DNA of 64,000 bases from an uncultured Ruminiclostridium sp. (GCA_944386545.1 CALXBK010000006.1:20595-84594); one strand, 5' to 3'; numbered from the stretch's first letter, positions 7,126 through 17,125 are shown. The notes: generated by a model from the letters alone, not told the origin. Translations and numbers: made by a program.

Positions 7126-8517
7126 TTATTTATCCAGCATTTTGGGAGAGTTTTCCGGTATTTTTTCACCTAAGAATTTCGGGAGCTCCATTCCCGCCTG
7201 GTTGAACATATCGCCCAGCGGAGGAATTGACTTCATCATGCCGCTGATAAAATCTGCGGTTGCGGTCTTGCCGTCACCGTTTTTAGAACCTCCGTCCCAG
7301 ACGGTAACCTTATCAATCTTGATATTCTTGACTGCTTCAACCTGAATTTTAAGCAGCTCTTCCATATTGTTTGCGAGTATGAGTCTGATTGCGCTGTCTG
7401 CGTTTCCGCCTGCCGCGCTTACAAGCTCTCTCATACCTTCCGCCTGTCTTACGAGTATCTCCTGAGCGCCCTTTGCCTGCGCTTCCATCTTTGCATACAA
7501 AGCGTCTGCCTCGCCTCGTGCGGTACGGCGTGCAACCTCTGCCTGTGCTTCTGCCTCGATTTCAGCCTGTTCCTTGGCAATCTTCGCCTTAACGATGATG
7601 TCCGCCTGCTGAGTAGCCGTTTCAAGTGCGGCACGGGTTTGTTCTGCCTGTTGCTGTGCTATGTAGGCTTCTTCCTTTGCCTTTGCAGCCTGTACGGCTT
7701 CTGCCGCGGTTGCAATACGCATAGATTCCGCTTCCTTTTCACGTCTTAACGCCTCGGACTGAGCAACCTCAATTCGGGATTCGTTTTCACCCTTGATGGC
7801 AAGAGCGTTAGCAGCCGCTACCTGGATACGCTCGTCACGCTGTGCGTTAGCCTGACCGATTTCACCGTCTCTGTTCTTTTCCGCAACGGATTTCTTAGCG
7901 TCGTTGATAGCCTTAGCCGCCGCCTCTTTACCGAGAGCGTCGATGTAACCCGACTCATCGTTGATGTCCGTTACGTTTACATTGATAAGTCTGAGACCTA
8001 TCTTTTTAAGCTCGATTTCAACGTTGTTTGAAACCGCTACGAGGAACTTGTCACGATCTGTGTTGATTTCCTCGATTTCCATTGTTGCGATAACAAGACG
8101 GAGCTGACCTACGATAATATCCTTTGCAAGCTCCTGGATTTCCTGAAGCTGAAGTCCCAAAAGACGCTCGGCGGCATTCTGCATTATACCTGTTTCGGTA
8201 GAAATGCCGACGGTAAATCTTGAAGGCACGTCAACACGGATGTTCTGCTTTGAAAGCGCGCTCTTTAAGTCAACATTTATCGACATGGGAGTGAGGTCCA
8301 TGAACTGATAGGACTGAAGCAGAGGCACGATGAAAGCCGCACCGCCGTGAATACATTTTGCGCTTCTTGCCTGGCCGTTCTTGTCTGTTCCGACTTTACC
8401 GTAAATTACGAGAATTTTGTCTGATGGGCATTTGCGGTAACGGGAAAGTATACCCGCGATAAGAGCGAACAGTACTACCGCCGCCACGCATATCACCACT
8501 AAAATTTCAATAGGCAT
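7126..8517 (-). CDS. floT: flotillin (SPFH/Band-7 family membrane scaffold)
   Basis: A 463-residue flotillin-like protein. An N-terminal hydrophobic helix (about residues 3-24) is followed by an SPFH domain with the LTPMSINVDL and VPSRFTVGIS blocks. A long Ala/Glu/Gln-rich coiled-coil segment then leads to a C-terminal oligomerisation tail. Flotillins organise ordered membrane microdomains, and in Bacillus FloT (YuaG) is paired with the NfeD protein YuaF. The same pairing is present here: an NfeD-type gene lies immediately upstream. The start is the ATG at 8517, 8 nt after GGAGG; a TTG five codons earlier is within that ribosome site. It is the last gene of the lipoprotein-nfeD-flotillin operon. 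The symbol is given by family and context. Confidence 0.92.
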   Translation of the reverse strand: MPIEILVVICVAAVVLFALIAGILSRYRKCPSDKILVIYGKVGTDKNGQARSAKCIHGGAAFIVPLLQSYQFMDLTPMSINVDLKSALSKQNIRVDVPSRFTVGISTETGIMQNAAERLLGLQLQEIQELAKDIIVGQLRLVIATMEIEEINTDRDKFLVAVSNNVEIELKKIGLRLINVNVTDINDESGYIDALGKEAAAKAINDAKKSVAEKNRDGEIGQANAQRDERIQVAAANALAIKGENESRIEVAQSEALRREKEAESMRIATAAEAVQAAKAKEEAYIAQQQAEQTRAALETATQQADIIVKAKIAKEQAEIEAEAQAEVARRTARGEADALYAKMEAQAKGAQEILVRQAEGMRELVSAAGGNADSAIRLILANNMEELLKIQVEAVKNIKIDKVTVWDGGSKNGDGKTATADFISGMMKSIPPLGDMFNQAGMELPKFLGEKIPENSPKMLDK

Positions 8518-8570
8518 TTGTGTTTCCTCCAAAATAATTTATCAATACCGCAAAATCTGCGGAAATTGCC

Positions 8571-9182
8571 TTAATCTTCTTTCTCGACTATCAGCACATC
8601 GCCTCTGATGTCAATAATGCGTACCTCTGCACCTGTGGGTATAAGCTCGCTGTCATCGGTCATTGCTTCAAGCTCTATAAAGCGCTCTCCCGTTGAAACC
8701 GTAACCTTGCCCTGTCCCGAAGCATCCGCAGGTATGGGAATGTACACCCTGCATTTTTCTCCGAGCAGCTTGACGAGCTCTATGTTTCCGCTTTGCGTGA
8801 GCTTTGCGCTGAGCTGTATCAGCTTTGCAACGCCTAACATCGCAAGAAATCCCAGTACAATTCCGACAACAACCGCAATTGCAACGTGAAGTCCGAGCGA
8901 AAGACAAATAACTCCCGTCCAGCCAAAAACGCACAAAAAGGTCATAATTCCTTGCAGTGTAAAAAGCTGCATAGTGCCGAAATCCGCAGCGTCGCCTGCC
9001 GTACCGTCATGTATGCCGCCGTCGGGAATATCCGTCACATCGGGCATTTCGGTTGAGGCAGAATCTCCGCCCGCTCCGATAAGAAGCAGGATCGTCTGTA
9101 TTATAATTACTATTGTTGAGGGTATTGCTATGCAGTAAAATACCTGCGCCGCAATTCCGAGTGACGCCCACCATTCAAACAT
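8571..9182 (-). CDS. NfeD-family membrane protein (YuaF-like)
   Basis: A 203-residue partner of the flotillin gene 53 nt downstream. It has one N-terminal helix (about residues 10-37) and a hydrophilic, Asp/Gly-rich loop. A pair of helices follows at about residues 70-125. The C-terminal 70-residue beta-rich domain has the GEKCRVYIPIPADASGQGKV...EVRIIDIRGDVLIVE pattern of the OB-fold NfeD domain. Short NfeD proteins lack the protease domain of long NfeD and are thought to help flotillin assemblies form or localise. Start ATG follows GGGGAG. The association is conserved across Firmicutes, which supports the call. Confidence 0.88.
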   Translation of the reverse strand: MFEWWASLGIAAQVFYCIAIPSTIVIIIQTILLLIGAGGDSASTEMPDVTDIPDGGIHDGTAGDAADFGTMQLFTLQGIMTFLCVFGWTGVICLSLGLHVAIAVVVGIVLGFLAMLGVAKLIQLSAKLTQSGNIELVKLLGEKCRVYIPIPADASGQGKVTVSTGERFIELEAMTDDSELIPTGAEVRIIDIRGDVLIVEKED

Positions 9183-9212
9183 ATTAAACTCCCCTTTCCA
9201 AAATGACTTCTA

Positions 9213-9809
9213 TTATTCCGAATTGCTGTAATAGCCAAGAGTCAACAGCATAAGAAAGCTCTTATCGGATATAACCCACTCGCCGTCGGTGTAGCGAAAT
9301 TCTATCTCAAGCTCAAACGGCTCGGATTTGAATTTGTCATCCCCGATAAGCGGCTCGATGTAGTCCATCTGAGCTTCAAAATCGTGCTTAAGTCCGGCAT
9401 TGATGTCGGAATCGGTTTTTTCGCCAAATTTTTCTAAATCGAACGAGGTGAATTTTCCTTTGACTGAGCCTGTTCTTGTGTCCATGTTCATCGTTTCCGT
9501 AAGATTATCATAGCTGACATAGCTTGTAAACAGCTTATACAGCACCTGCGAATATCGCTCCGTCCACGCCTGCTCGAACTCCATATCCGCATCGGTAAAA
9601 TACAGCTCAACGCTGTAAGACGAAAAGCTCCTGCAATAGCCCGCAACCGCGTCGTAATCCTTTTTTTCGGTAAGCTCGAAAACGGTTTCTATTACTTCCT
9701 TTGGGGAAAGCGTTTCTTCGTTGCCGTCCGGCTGTTCCTCCTTTGAGGAACAGCCCGAAAGAAGTGTAACCGCCGCGAGCAAGGCCGCTATAATTCTTTT
9801 ATATTTCAC
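9213..9809 (-). CDS. predicted lipoprotein of unknown function
   Basis: A 198-residue protein beginning MKYKRIIAALLAAVTLLSGCSS, a lipoprotein signal with lipobox LSGC and modified Cys20. The mature part is acidic and has the pattern of a small NTF2/DUF4878-like fold: a helical start (SPKEVIETVFELTEKKDYDAVAGYC) then beta strands. The fold assignment is only a guess. The GTG start is 6 nt after AAAGGAG. It is the first gene of the operon with nfeD and flotillin, so it may act at the outer membrane face with that scaffold. Its promoter carries a 15-bp palindrome identical to one in front of the divergent XRE regulator, which probably controls it. Confidence 0.75.
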   Translation of the reverse strand: MKYKRIIAALLAAVTLLSGCSSKEEQPDGNEETLSPKEVIETVFELTEKKDYDAVAGYCRSFSSYSVELYFTDADMEFEQAWTERYSQVLYKLFTSYVSYDNLTETMNMDTRTGSVKGKFTSFDLEKFGEKTDSDINAGLKHDFEAQMDYIEPLIGDDKFKSEPFELEIEFRYTDGEWVISDKSFLMLLTLGYYSNSE

Positions 9810-9836
9810 ACGCTTCTCCTTTTACGTCAGTTGAAT

Positions 9837-9851
9837 GTAAATTTAATTTAC
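9837..9851. promoter_or_regulatory. 15-bp palindromic operator, lipoprotein side
   Basis: GTAAATTTAATTTAC is a palindrome with 7-bp arms around a central T. It overlaps the expected transcription start of the minus-strand lipoprotein promoter (-10 box at 9856-9861). An identical sequence occurs at 10048-10062. The likely ligand is the XRE protein encoded at 10100, by inference from position. Confidence 0.7.
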
Positions 9852-9855
9852 CTTA

Positions 9856-9883
9856 ATTATATCACGTTTTTAGTAAATGTCAA
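9856..9883 (-). promoter_or_regulatory. sigma-A promoter of the lipoprotein-nfeD-flotillin operon
   Basis: On the minus strand TTGACA (9878-9883) is separated by 16 bp from TATAAT (9856-9861). Both hexamers match consensus. The 15-bp palindrome lies just downstream, at the start site. Confidence 0.75.
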
Positions 9884-10004
9884 TACACTAACAGCCGCAA
9901 AATCGAAAATAGTCATACTGCACATTAAACGTTATATTCTTTTGTGCAAAAAAGAGAAATTGGCAAATTGCGCCCGTTTTTGTAAAAAAATTTACCGCTG
10001 ACAC

Positions 10005-10033
10005 TTGATTTTTTTCAAGCTATCTGTTACACT
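10005..10033 (+). promoter_or_regulatory. promoter of the XRE regulator gene
   Basis: TTGATT (10005-10010), a 17-bp spacer and TACACT (10028-10033). The second palindrome begins 15 bp after the -10 box, a position suited to repression. A related imperfect site, GTAAAAAAATTTAC, lies upstream at 9982-9995. Confidence 0.6.
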
Positions 10034-10047
10034 AAAGTAAACAAAAA

Positions 10048-10062
10048 GTAAATTTAATTTAC
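10048..10062. promoter_or_regulatory. 15-bp palindromic operator, regulator side
   Basis: A second perfect copy of GTAAATTTAATTTAC, just downstream of the XRE gene's predicted start site. Two identical sites in a 290-bp divergent intergenic region suggest autoregulation plus control of the flotillin operon by one protein. Confidence 0.7.
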
Positions 10063-10099
10063 CATTCGGTAATTAATTGTAACCGAGGAAGGAGGACTT

Positions 10100-10624
10100 A
10101 TGAACTCTGCGGAGCTTGGAAAAAGGATAAAAGAAGCACGGCTCGCCAAAAAGATGACTCAGTCGGAGCTTGTAGGCACATTTATAACAAGGAATATGCT
10201 AAGCAGAATAGAAAGCGGAAACGCCTGCCCCTCGGTAAAGACGCTCGAATATCTTGCAGGCAGGCTTGATTTGCCTGCGGGAAGCCTTATATCGGATTAC
10301 GGCGAGGTGCTGAAAACTCAGGAAACAAGCTGTGAAAGGCTGATAGAAGCAAAACGGCTGTATACGCAGGGCGACTTTGACAATGCGGGAAAAGCGGCGG
10401 AAGAGCTGACGGACGGAGATTTTTCGGACGAGGCGGCGGCAATTTTGGCGCGCTGTCGGTTAAATCAAGCGCAGGAGGCGATGAAAGGCGGAGATAACGC
10501 CAAAGCCGCAGGTCTTGCCAAAGAAGCGATAAAATATTCCGAAACGGGAATATACCGTTCCCGCGATACACAAACGCAGGCGGTGCTTTTACTTGACGAG
10601 GCGGCAAGAAAGATAATAGGATAG
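10100..10624 (+). CDS. XRE-family transcriptional regulator
   Basis: A 174-residue protein with an N-terminal Cro/C1-type helix-turn-helix (about residues 6-62: LGKRIKEARLAKKMTQSELVG...NMLSRIESGNACPSVKTLEYLAGRL). The C-terminal region is helical and Ala-rich, with two TPR-like helix pairs (EAKRLYTQGDFDNAGKAAEEL, AMKGGDNAKAAGLAKEAIKYS). Such C-terminal helical repeats often mediate dimerisation or peptide/ligand sensing. The start ATG is well placed after GGAAGGAGG. Identical palindromes in its own promoter and in the divergent lipoprotein-nfeD-flotillin promoter make it the probable regulator of both. It is followed after 7 nt by a GNAT gene in the same transcription unit. Confidence 0.85.
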   Translation: MNSAELGKRIKEARLAKKMTQSELVGTFITRNMLSRIESGNACPSVKTLEYLAGRLDLPAGSLISDYGEVLKTQETSCERLIEAKRLYTQGDFDNAGKAAEELTDGDFSDEAAAILARCRLNQAQEAMKGGDNAKAAGLAKEAIKYSETGIYRSRDTQTQAVLLLDEAARKIIG

Positions 10625-10631
10625 GTGTTTT

Positions 10632-11468
10632 ATGGAATACACAGAGCTTTACAAAATATACTGCGAACGCTTTGAAAATTACCCTCTTTCGTATGAAACG
10701 TTCTGTGACATGCTGAATTTCGGCGGCTCAGCTAAAATTTTTGAAGAATACAGGGACGGTGTGCCTGCGGGCTTTTGCGTTGCACAGGGCAGTGCCGTTA
10801 CCCTTTTGTGCGTAAAAAAAGAGTACGAAAAAAACAAAATCGGCAGTAAGCTTTTAAGCCGCGCCGAGCAGTATCTTGCAGGCAGAGGGCAAAAGCGCAT
10901 TTCCCTGGGGCTTGGCGGAAGTTATATTTTCCAGGGTGTGCCGACCGACTGCGAATGTGGGGATTTTTTTGAAAAGCACGGGTATAGGACGGATTACGAA
11001 ACCGCCAACATGGAGCTGTCAAAGGAAAACTACCGCGGAAAGCTGACAGGCGAATTTCCTGCTCCGGGCGGCGTTACCTTCCGCTTTTCAAACGATGGAG
11101 ATAAGGAAAAAATACTTAAGGCGGTTGACAGCGTTGATACGGGCTGGACGGGGATTTTCAGGGAGGCTGACGAAGCTGTACTGATAGCCGAGGTAAACGG
11201 AGAAATCGCAGGCTTTGAGCTTGTGTCGGATACGGGCGGTCTGTTTATGAAGGAGGGTATAAAGCACGGCTGTATCGGCTGTGTCGGCGTTGTACCGAAA
11301 TACCGCAGACAGGGTATCGGTCTTGCCATGACCGCATACGGCTCTGATTATCTTATTAGCCTTGGCTGCGAATTTATCCAGCTTTTGTTCCTCGTGAGAA
11401 TAAACTGGTACGGCAAGCTCGGATATGAGGTGACAAGCACTCAGAAAATGATGTATAAAAATCTATAA
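10632..11468 (+). CDS. GNAT-family N-acetyltransferase, two-domain
   Basis: A 278-residue protein that appears to contain two GNAT folds in tandem. The N-terminal half has the beta4/alpha3 pattern VTLLCVKKEYEKNKIGSKLL, a degenerate acetyl-CoA site. The C-terminal half has a better one, IGCVGVVPKYRRQGIGLAM, with the Q/RxxGxG/A phosphopantetheine-binding signature, followed by FLVRINWYGKLGYE, the usual last strand. Two-domain GNATs of this kind include aminoglycoside and mycothiol-type acetyltransferases, but the substrate cannot be inferred here. It is cotranscribed with the XRE regulator and ends at a clear terminator. Confidence 0.85.
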   Translation: MEYTELYKIYCERFENYPLSYETFCDMLNFGGSAKIFEEYRDGVPAGFCVAQGSAVTLLCVKKEYEKNKIGSKLLSRAEQYLAGRGQKRISLGLGGSYIFQGVPTDCECGDFFEKHGYRTDYETANMELSKENYRGKLTGEFPAPGGVTFRFSNDGDKEKILKAVDSVDTGWTGIFREADEAVLIAEVNGEIAGFELVSDTGGLFMKEGIKHGCIGCVGVVPKYRRQGIGLAMTAYGSDYLISLGCEFIQLLFLVRINWYGKLGYEVTSTQKMMYKNL

Positions 11469-11483
11469 GAATATATAAAAATA

Positions 11484-11510
11484 TCGCCGACTTCCGTCGG
11501 CGAATTTTTT
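11484..11510 (+). terminator. intrinsic terminator after the GNAT gene
   Basis: The perfect stem TCGCCGAC-ttc-GTCGGCGA is followed by AATTTTTT, 15 nt past the stop codon. Confidence 0.88.
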
Positions 11511-11512
11511 AC

Positions 11513-11684
11513 GGCAGCACCGCACAAAAATTTTGCGCCGGATGTGCTGTCAATTTTTTCGTCCAACGAAACAAAAAACGCAGTGAATACTTTGTGTATT
11601 CACGAGTATTTTTGTAAAGTGTGACGGAAAAAGTGCAAACAGATGGTGTGCAAAGCCGTCAAGCGGTCTTTGTGCAGTGTTGCC
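11513..11684. repeat. palindromic element with 16-bp terminal inverted repeats
   Basis: The ends GGCAGCACCGCACAAA (11513-11528) and TTTGTGCAGTGTTGCC (11669-11684) are inverted copies with 13 of 16 matches. Inside, GTGAATAC-tttgt-GTATTCAC is a perfect hairpin and TTTTTTCGTC can pair with GACGGAAAAA. The right end abuts the copZ stop codon directly. A shorter relative with the same TGTTGCC end lies beside proC at 48847-48892. No coding capacity is seen. Confidence 0.65.
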
Positions 11685-11909
11685 TTATACATTTTCGGTT
11701 GTAATTCCTTTAAGCTCATAGCCCGCAGTCTGAACAGCTTCCGCTAATTTTTCTCCGGACAGCGGCTCTCTGCTGATTATTACGGTTTCTCCCCTTTCGT
11801 GGGAGGACTCCGCGTTTTTCACCTTAAAGGTGTCCTTTATTGCCTTTGTCATGTGTGCTTCGCACATAGGACACATCATTCCCTCAATTTTAAGTGTTGT
11901 TTTTATCAT
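11685..11909 (-). CDS. copZ: copper chaperone, heavy-metal-associated domain protein
   Basis: A 74-residue single HMA domain (ferredoxin-like fold) with the metal site MMCPMC near residues 12-17. CopZ-type proteins bind Cu(I) and deliver it to the CopA ATPase. The spacing of the MxCxxC loop, the length and the place downstream of copA in a csoR-led operon all fit. It has a second feature of the family, a C-terminal AGYELKG strand. The start ATG follows AGAAAGGA. The operon ends in the palindromic element that begins immediately after this stop codon. Copper is more likely than other soft metals because of the CsoR neighbour. Confidence 0.88.
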   Translation of the reverse strand: MIKTTLKIEGMMCPMCEAHMTKAIKDTFKVKNAESSHERGETVIISREPLSGEKLAEAVQTAGYELKGITTENV

Positions 11910-11931
11910 TTTATTTATTCCTTTCTGCGGT

Positions 11932-14424
11932 TTACTGCCGCTTTATTGATTTAACCCTATAACCCTGCTTTTCCACCGCCTTTGTAAGCAGCTTTTCACT
12001 CACCGGCTTTGAAAGCTCAAGCTCTGCCGTTCCTCTTTTATAATCCGGCTTTGCGGATATTACCTGCGGCAATGCTTCAAGAGCCTTTTTTACATGGCTC
12101 TCGCAATGCCCGCACATCATTCCATCTATCTCCATTATTACACAGCCGTCTGTATCGACGTTCCGTGCCTTGACGTCTTTTGCTTCATGCCCGAAACGGT
12201 ACGGCTTGAAGAAATTAAGCCTCAGCGCATTAAGCACCACGCACACGCTTGACAGGCTCATTGCCGCCGCCGCAAACATGGGGCTGAGAGTAATTCCGAG
12301 AGAGGCGAAAACTCCTGCCGCAAGCGGTATTCCGATAATGTTGTAGATAAACGCCCAGAAAAGGTTTTCCTTGATTATTGTGAGAGTTCTGCGGCTCAGA
12401 CGTATCGCCGCCGCAACTCCCGACAGCCCGCTTTTCATAACCACCACATCAGCCGAGTCTATGGCAACGTCCGTGCCTGTGCCGATTGCTATTCCCGTAT
12501 CGGCGCTTGCAAGGGCGGGAGCGTCGTTTATACCGTCGCCCACCATTGCTGTACCTGCTGCTGTTTTCAGCCTTGCTACCTGCGCCGCCTTTTCTTGGGG
12601 AAGCACCTCGGAAATAACCTCGTCCACTCCCGCAATTTTTGCGGTTGCATTTGCGGTGCGGGCATTGTCGCCCGTCAGCATTACGGTTTTTATGCCCATT
12701 CGTTTAAGCTCGGATATGGCTTTGGGGCTGTCCTCCTTTACCGTATCCGCAACGGAAATCATACCGAGCAGTTTTTTGTTTCTCGCAAACAAAAGCGGAG
12801 TTTTTCCCTGTTCGCAGAGGAGCTCGGCGTTGCTTTGCGTTTGCTTGTCAAGCTCGCAGAGGGTGCTTATATATTTTACGCTTCCTCCGACAAGCTCGTT
12901 GTTACCCAAAACAGCTTTAAGACCGTTTCCCGCAAATACGGCAAAATCCGTAACATCAACTGCTTTTATACCGTTTTCGCTTGCGTATTCGGTTATTGCC
13001 CTGCCCAGAGGGTGCTCGCTCTTTGCTTCAAGAGACGCCGCCGCAGTAAGCAGTTCTTCACTCGTTATGCCGCTTATGGGGATTATATCCGTCACCTTAG
13101 GCTCGCCCTTTGTTATAGTACCTGTCTTGTCAAGCGCCGCTATGCGGGTTTTGCCCGCCTGTTCAAGTGCGGCGGCGGTTTTGAAGAGTATGCCGTTTTT
13201 AGCACCCACGCCGCTTCCTGCCATTATTGCCACAGGCGTTGCAAGTCCGAGCGAGCAGGGACAGCTTATCACAAGTACCGCTATCGCCCTTGACAAAGCA
13301 AAGGAAAATTCTGCTCCGAGTATCAGCCAGACAATTGCGGTAACAAGGGCTATCGTCAGCACCACGGGTACAAAAACCCCCGCTACCCTGTCAGCAATTC
13401 TTGAAATGGGCGCTTTTTGTGCCGTTGCGTCGCTTACAAGCTTTATAATGCGTGAAAGCGAGGTTTCCTCTCCTACCCTCGTCGCCTCGCACTTTAAAAA
13501 GCCGGAGGTGTTTATGCAAGCCGCCGCAACGCTGTCGCCCGCCGCCTTGTCAACAGGTATGCTCTCGCCTGTCAGTGCGGATTCATTTACTGCGCTCACT
13601 CCCTCAAGCACAACCCCGTCGGCGGGTATGCTTTCACCCGGCCGCACGGTAAAAATATCTCCCTTGCGAAGGGTATCGGCAGAAACGGTCAGCTCCTCGC
13701 CGTTTCTTATTACAGTAGCGGTTTTCGGAGCGAGCTTTATAAGGCTGTTCAGCGCATCGGCGGTTTTTCCCTTTGAACGCGCTTCAAGCAGCTTTCCTAC
13801 TGTTATCAGAGTCAGTATCATTGCGGCGGATTCAAAATAAAGCTCGTGCGTATATCCTGCCGCCCGCGCGGTATCGCCGACAAGCTGTGCGTCTGTAATC
13901 AAAAACAGCACATACACGCTCCAGCCAAAGGAAGCCGCAGAGCCGAGTGACACCAGCGTGTCCATATTCGGCGACAGGTGAATTGCCCCCTTAAAGCCGT
14001 TTATAAAGAATTTTTGATTTATTACCATGACAATGCCGCTGAGCAGCAGCTGAACAAGCCCTGTCGCCGCATAGTTTTCGTGAAAGAACGCGGGGAGCGG
14101 AAGTCCCAGCATACTTTGCCCCATCGAAAAGTACATCAGCGCCGCAAGGAAAACGATTGACGAAATCAGCCGTATCAGAATATTGCCGCTTTCGTGATTT
14201 ACCTCAGGCTCGCTTCGTGTTTTTTCTCCCGAAGCCACAGCACCGTACCCCGCCTTTTTTACAGCGGAGATAACAGCGGAGCTTTTTACGTTGCCCTCAA
14301 CAGTCATGGAGTTTGTCAGCAGATTTACCGAGCAGGCGCTGACTCCCTGCACAGCCGAAACCGCTTTTTCGACTCTTGCACTGCAAGCGGCGCAGGTCAT
14401 TCCCGTAACATCGTATTTTTGCAT
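11932..14424 (-). CDS. copA: copper-exporting P1B-type ATPase with HMA domains at both ends
   Basis: An 830-residue copper-transporting ATPase. It has an N-terminal HMA domain (GMTCAACSARVEKAV, residues 8-22) and eight predicted membrane helices. The core motifs are TGES, the transmembrane metal site SCPCSLG near residue 388, the phosphorylation motif DKTGT near 433, and GDGINDAPAL near 628. After the last helix there is an extra C-terminal HMA domain with GMMCGHCESHVKKAL near residue 770. Most bacterial CopA proteins carry HMA domains only at the N-terminus, so the C-terminal copy, resembling the CopZ encoded next door, is unusual and looks like a chaperone fusion. It exports Cu(I) from the cytoplasm. 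The gene follows csoR by 8 nt. Confidence 0.96.
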   Translation of the reverse strand: MQKYDVTGMTCAACSARVEKAVSAVQGVSACSVNLLTNSMTVEGNVKSSAVISAVKKAGYGAVASGEKTRSEPEVNHESGNILIRLISSIVFLAALMYFSMGQSMLGLPLPAFFHENYAATGLVQLLLSGIVMVINQKFFINGFKGAIHLSPNMDTLVSLGSAASFGWSVYVLFLITDAQLVGDTARAAGYTHELYFESAAMILTLITVGKLLEARSKGKTADALNSLIKLAPKTATVIRNGEELTVSADTLRKGDIFTVRPGESIPADGVVLEGVSAVNESALTGESIPVDKAAGDSVAAACINTSGFLKCEATRVGEETSLSRIIKLVSDATAQKAPISRIADRVAGVFVPVVLTIALVTAIVWLILGAEFSFALSRAIAVLVISCPCSLGLATPVAIMAGSGVGAKNGILFKTAAALEQAGKTRIAALDKTGTITKGEPKVTDIIPISGITSEELLTAAASLEAKSEHPLGRAITEYASENGIKAVDVTDFAVFAGNGLKAVLGNNELVGGSVKYISTLCELDKQTQSNAELLCEQGKTPLLFARNKKLLGMISVADTVKEDSPKAISELKRMGIKTVMLTGDNARTANATAKIAGVDEVISEVLPQEKAAQVARLKTAAGTAMVGDGINDAPALASADTGIAIGTGTDVAIDSADVVVMKSGLSGVAAAIRLSRRTLTIIKENLFWAFIYNIIGIPLAAGVFASLGITLSPMFAAAAMSLSSVCVVLNALRLNFFKPYRFGHEAKDVKARNVDTDGCVIMEIDGMMCGHCESHVKKALEALPQVISAKPDYKRGTAELELSKPVSEKLLTKAVEKQGYRVKSIKRQ

Positions 14425-14432
14425 AATACCTC

Positions 14433-14735
14433 CTACTTCATAAGCTTTTGAAGAGTAGCCGCAAGCTCGTCTATAACCTCGTCCCTGCCCTGCCTTATAT
14501 CCCTTGCGACACAGCTGCGGATATGGCTTGTGAGAAGCTCTCTGTTAAAGGAATTCATCGCCGCATTGACTGCCGCCGACTGAATAAGCACATCATTGCA
14601 ATAAGCGTCGTTTTCAATCATTGCCTGTATTCCTCTGACTTGCCCTTCAATTCTTCTAAGTCTGTTGAGCAAAGCCTTTTTCTGCTCGGGCGGGCGAACG
14701 GTGGTTTTGCCTGAGCAGCAGCATTTCTTTTCCAT
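14433..14735 (-). CDS. csoR: CsoR-family copper-sensing repressor
   Basis: A 100-residue all-helical DUF156/CsoR protein. The core LNRLRRIEGQVRGIQAMIE motif is the family hallmark. Cu(I) ligands Cys46, His71 and Cys75 (W-X-Y positions; DAYCNDVL and LLTSHIRSC) are all present, so it should sense copper rather than other ligands. An N-terminal KKCCCSG cluster adds extra thiols of unknown role. It represses its own operon with copA and copZ: a CsoR-type GC-rich operator lies inside its promoter at 14782-14798. The start ATG follows AAAGGAG. Confidence 0.94.
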   Translation of the reverse strand: MEKKCCCSGKTTVRPPEQKKALLNRLRRIEGQVRGIQAMIENDAYCNDVLIQSAAVNAAMNSFNRELLTSHIRSCVARDIRQGRDEVIDELAATLQKLMK

Positions 14736-14776
14736 ATATAAAGCTCCTTTCGGGATAGTATTTCCTTTCTGATTAC

Positions 14777-14805
14777 ATTATATACCCCCTACGGGTATTT
14801 GTCAA
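14777..14805 (-). promoter_or_regulatory. csoR-copA-copZ promoter
   Basis: On the minus strand TTGACA (14800-14805), a 17-bp spacer and TATAAT (14777-14782), a perfect consensus. The spacer is almost filled by the CsoR operator, so repressor binding would block polymerase directly. Confidence 0.88.
14782..14798. promoter_or_regulatory. CsoR operator
   Basis: ATACCCCCTACGGGTAT on the plus strand is a pseudo-palindrome with a GC-rich centre. It matches the form of known CsoR sites in Firmicutes (TACCC...GGGTA) and lies between the -35 and -10 boxes of csoR. Confidence 0.85.
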
Positions 14806-14810
14806 GTGTA

Positions 14811-14838
14811 AAAATAAGCCGTGGAATAAATCCACGGC
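14811..14838 (-). terminator. groEL terminator
   Basis: The stem GCCGTGGA/TCCACGGC (14818-14838) is followed on the minus strand by TTATTTTT. It ends transcription of groESL just before the csoR promoter. Confidence 0.8.
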
Positions 14839-14845
14839 GTATTTG

Positions 14846-14871
14846 TTCAATAAAGGGCTTGCCCCGTCATT
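14846..14871 (-). repeat. truncated cloverleaf-like repeat (TTGAA end only)
   Basis: TTCAATAAAGGGCTTGCCCC followed by GTCATT matches the distal 26 bp of the dispersed element. It contains only its last hairpin. It lies 23 bp after the groEL stop in the same orientation as the full copies have to their upstream genes. Confidence 0.65.
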
Positions 14872-14894
14872 ATACTCTGTTCTTGTACGGCTGA

Positions 14895-16854
<1,960 letters not shown>

Positions 16855-16896
16855 TTATATTTGTTGCCCGTGGGGCAGCCTTTTCGTTTTACGGGT

Positions 16897-16923
16897 TTAG
16901 CACTCCTTGGCTTTGAGTGCTAA
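16897..16923. promoter_or_regulatory. CIRCE element (HrcA operator)
   Basis: TTAGCACTC-N9-GAGTGCTAA, a perfect match to the CIRCE consensus, between the groES promoter and the groES start codon. Confidence 0.97.
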
Positions 16924-16935
16924 CCGACATTTATT

Positions 16936-16964
16936 ATTGTAATCACTTTACATACAAAAATCAA
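16936..16964 (-). promoter_or_regulatory. groESL promoter
   Basis: On the minus strand TTGATT (16959-16964), 17-bp spacer, TACAAT (16936-16941), with CIRCE immediately downstream. Confidence 0.8.
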
Positions 16965-17096
16965 GAGAAAAAACAGGTATTTTTTCATTTTCGGTACAAT
17001 AATATAAATTTCCACATAAGAGCAAAAGCTCATTTGTGCATATTGCATAATAAAACGACCGGTTTTAAGCTAATATGCGGAATTTTTAAAAAAATG

Positions 17097-17125
17097 TTGA
17101 AAAGCGGCGGGATTGTATGTATAAT
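17097..17125 (+). promoter_or_regulatory. promoter of the orphan regulator gene
   Basis: TTGAAA (17097-17102), 17-bp spacer and TATAAT (17120-17125). It faces away from the groESL promoter. The AT-rich 130 bp between the two promoters show no other clear signal. Confidence 0.75.

Noticed and set aside
12371..13840. A 489-codon open frame on the plus strand opposite copA
   Set aside because: It is antisense to well-conserved CopA motifs, is low-complexity (Ser/Ala/Val-rich) and has no ribosome site; it follows from third-position GC bias.
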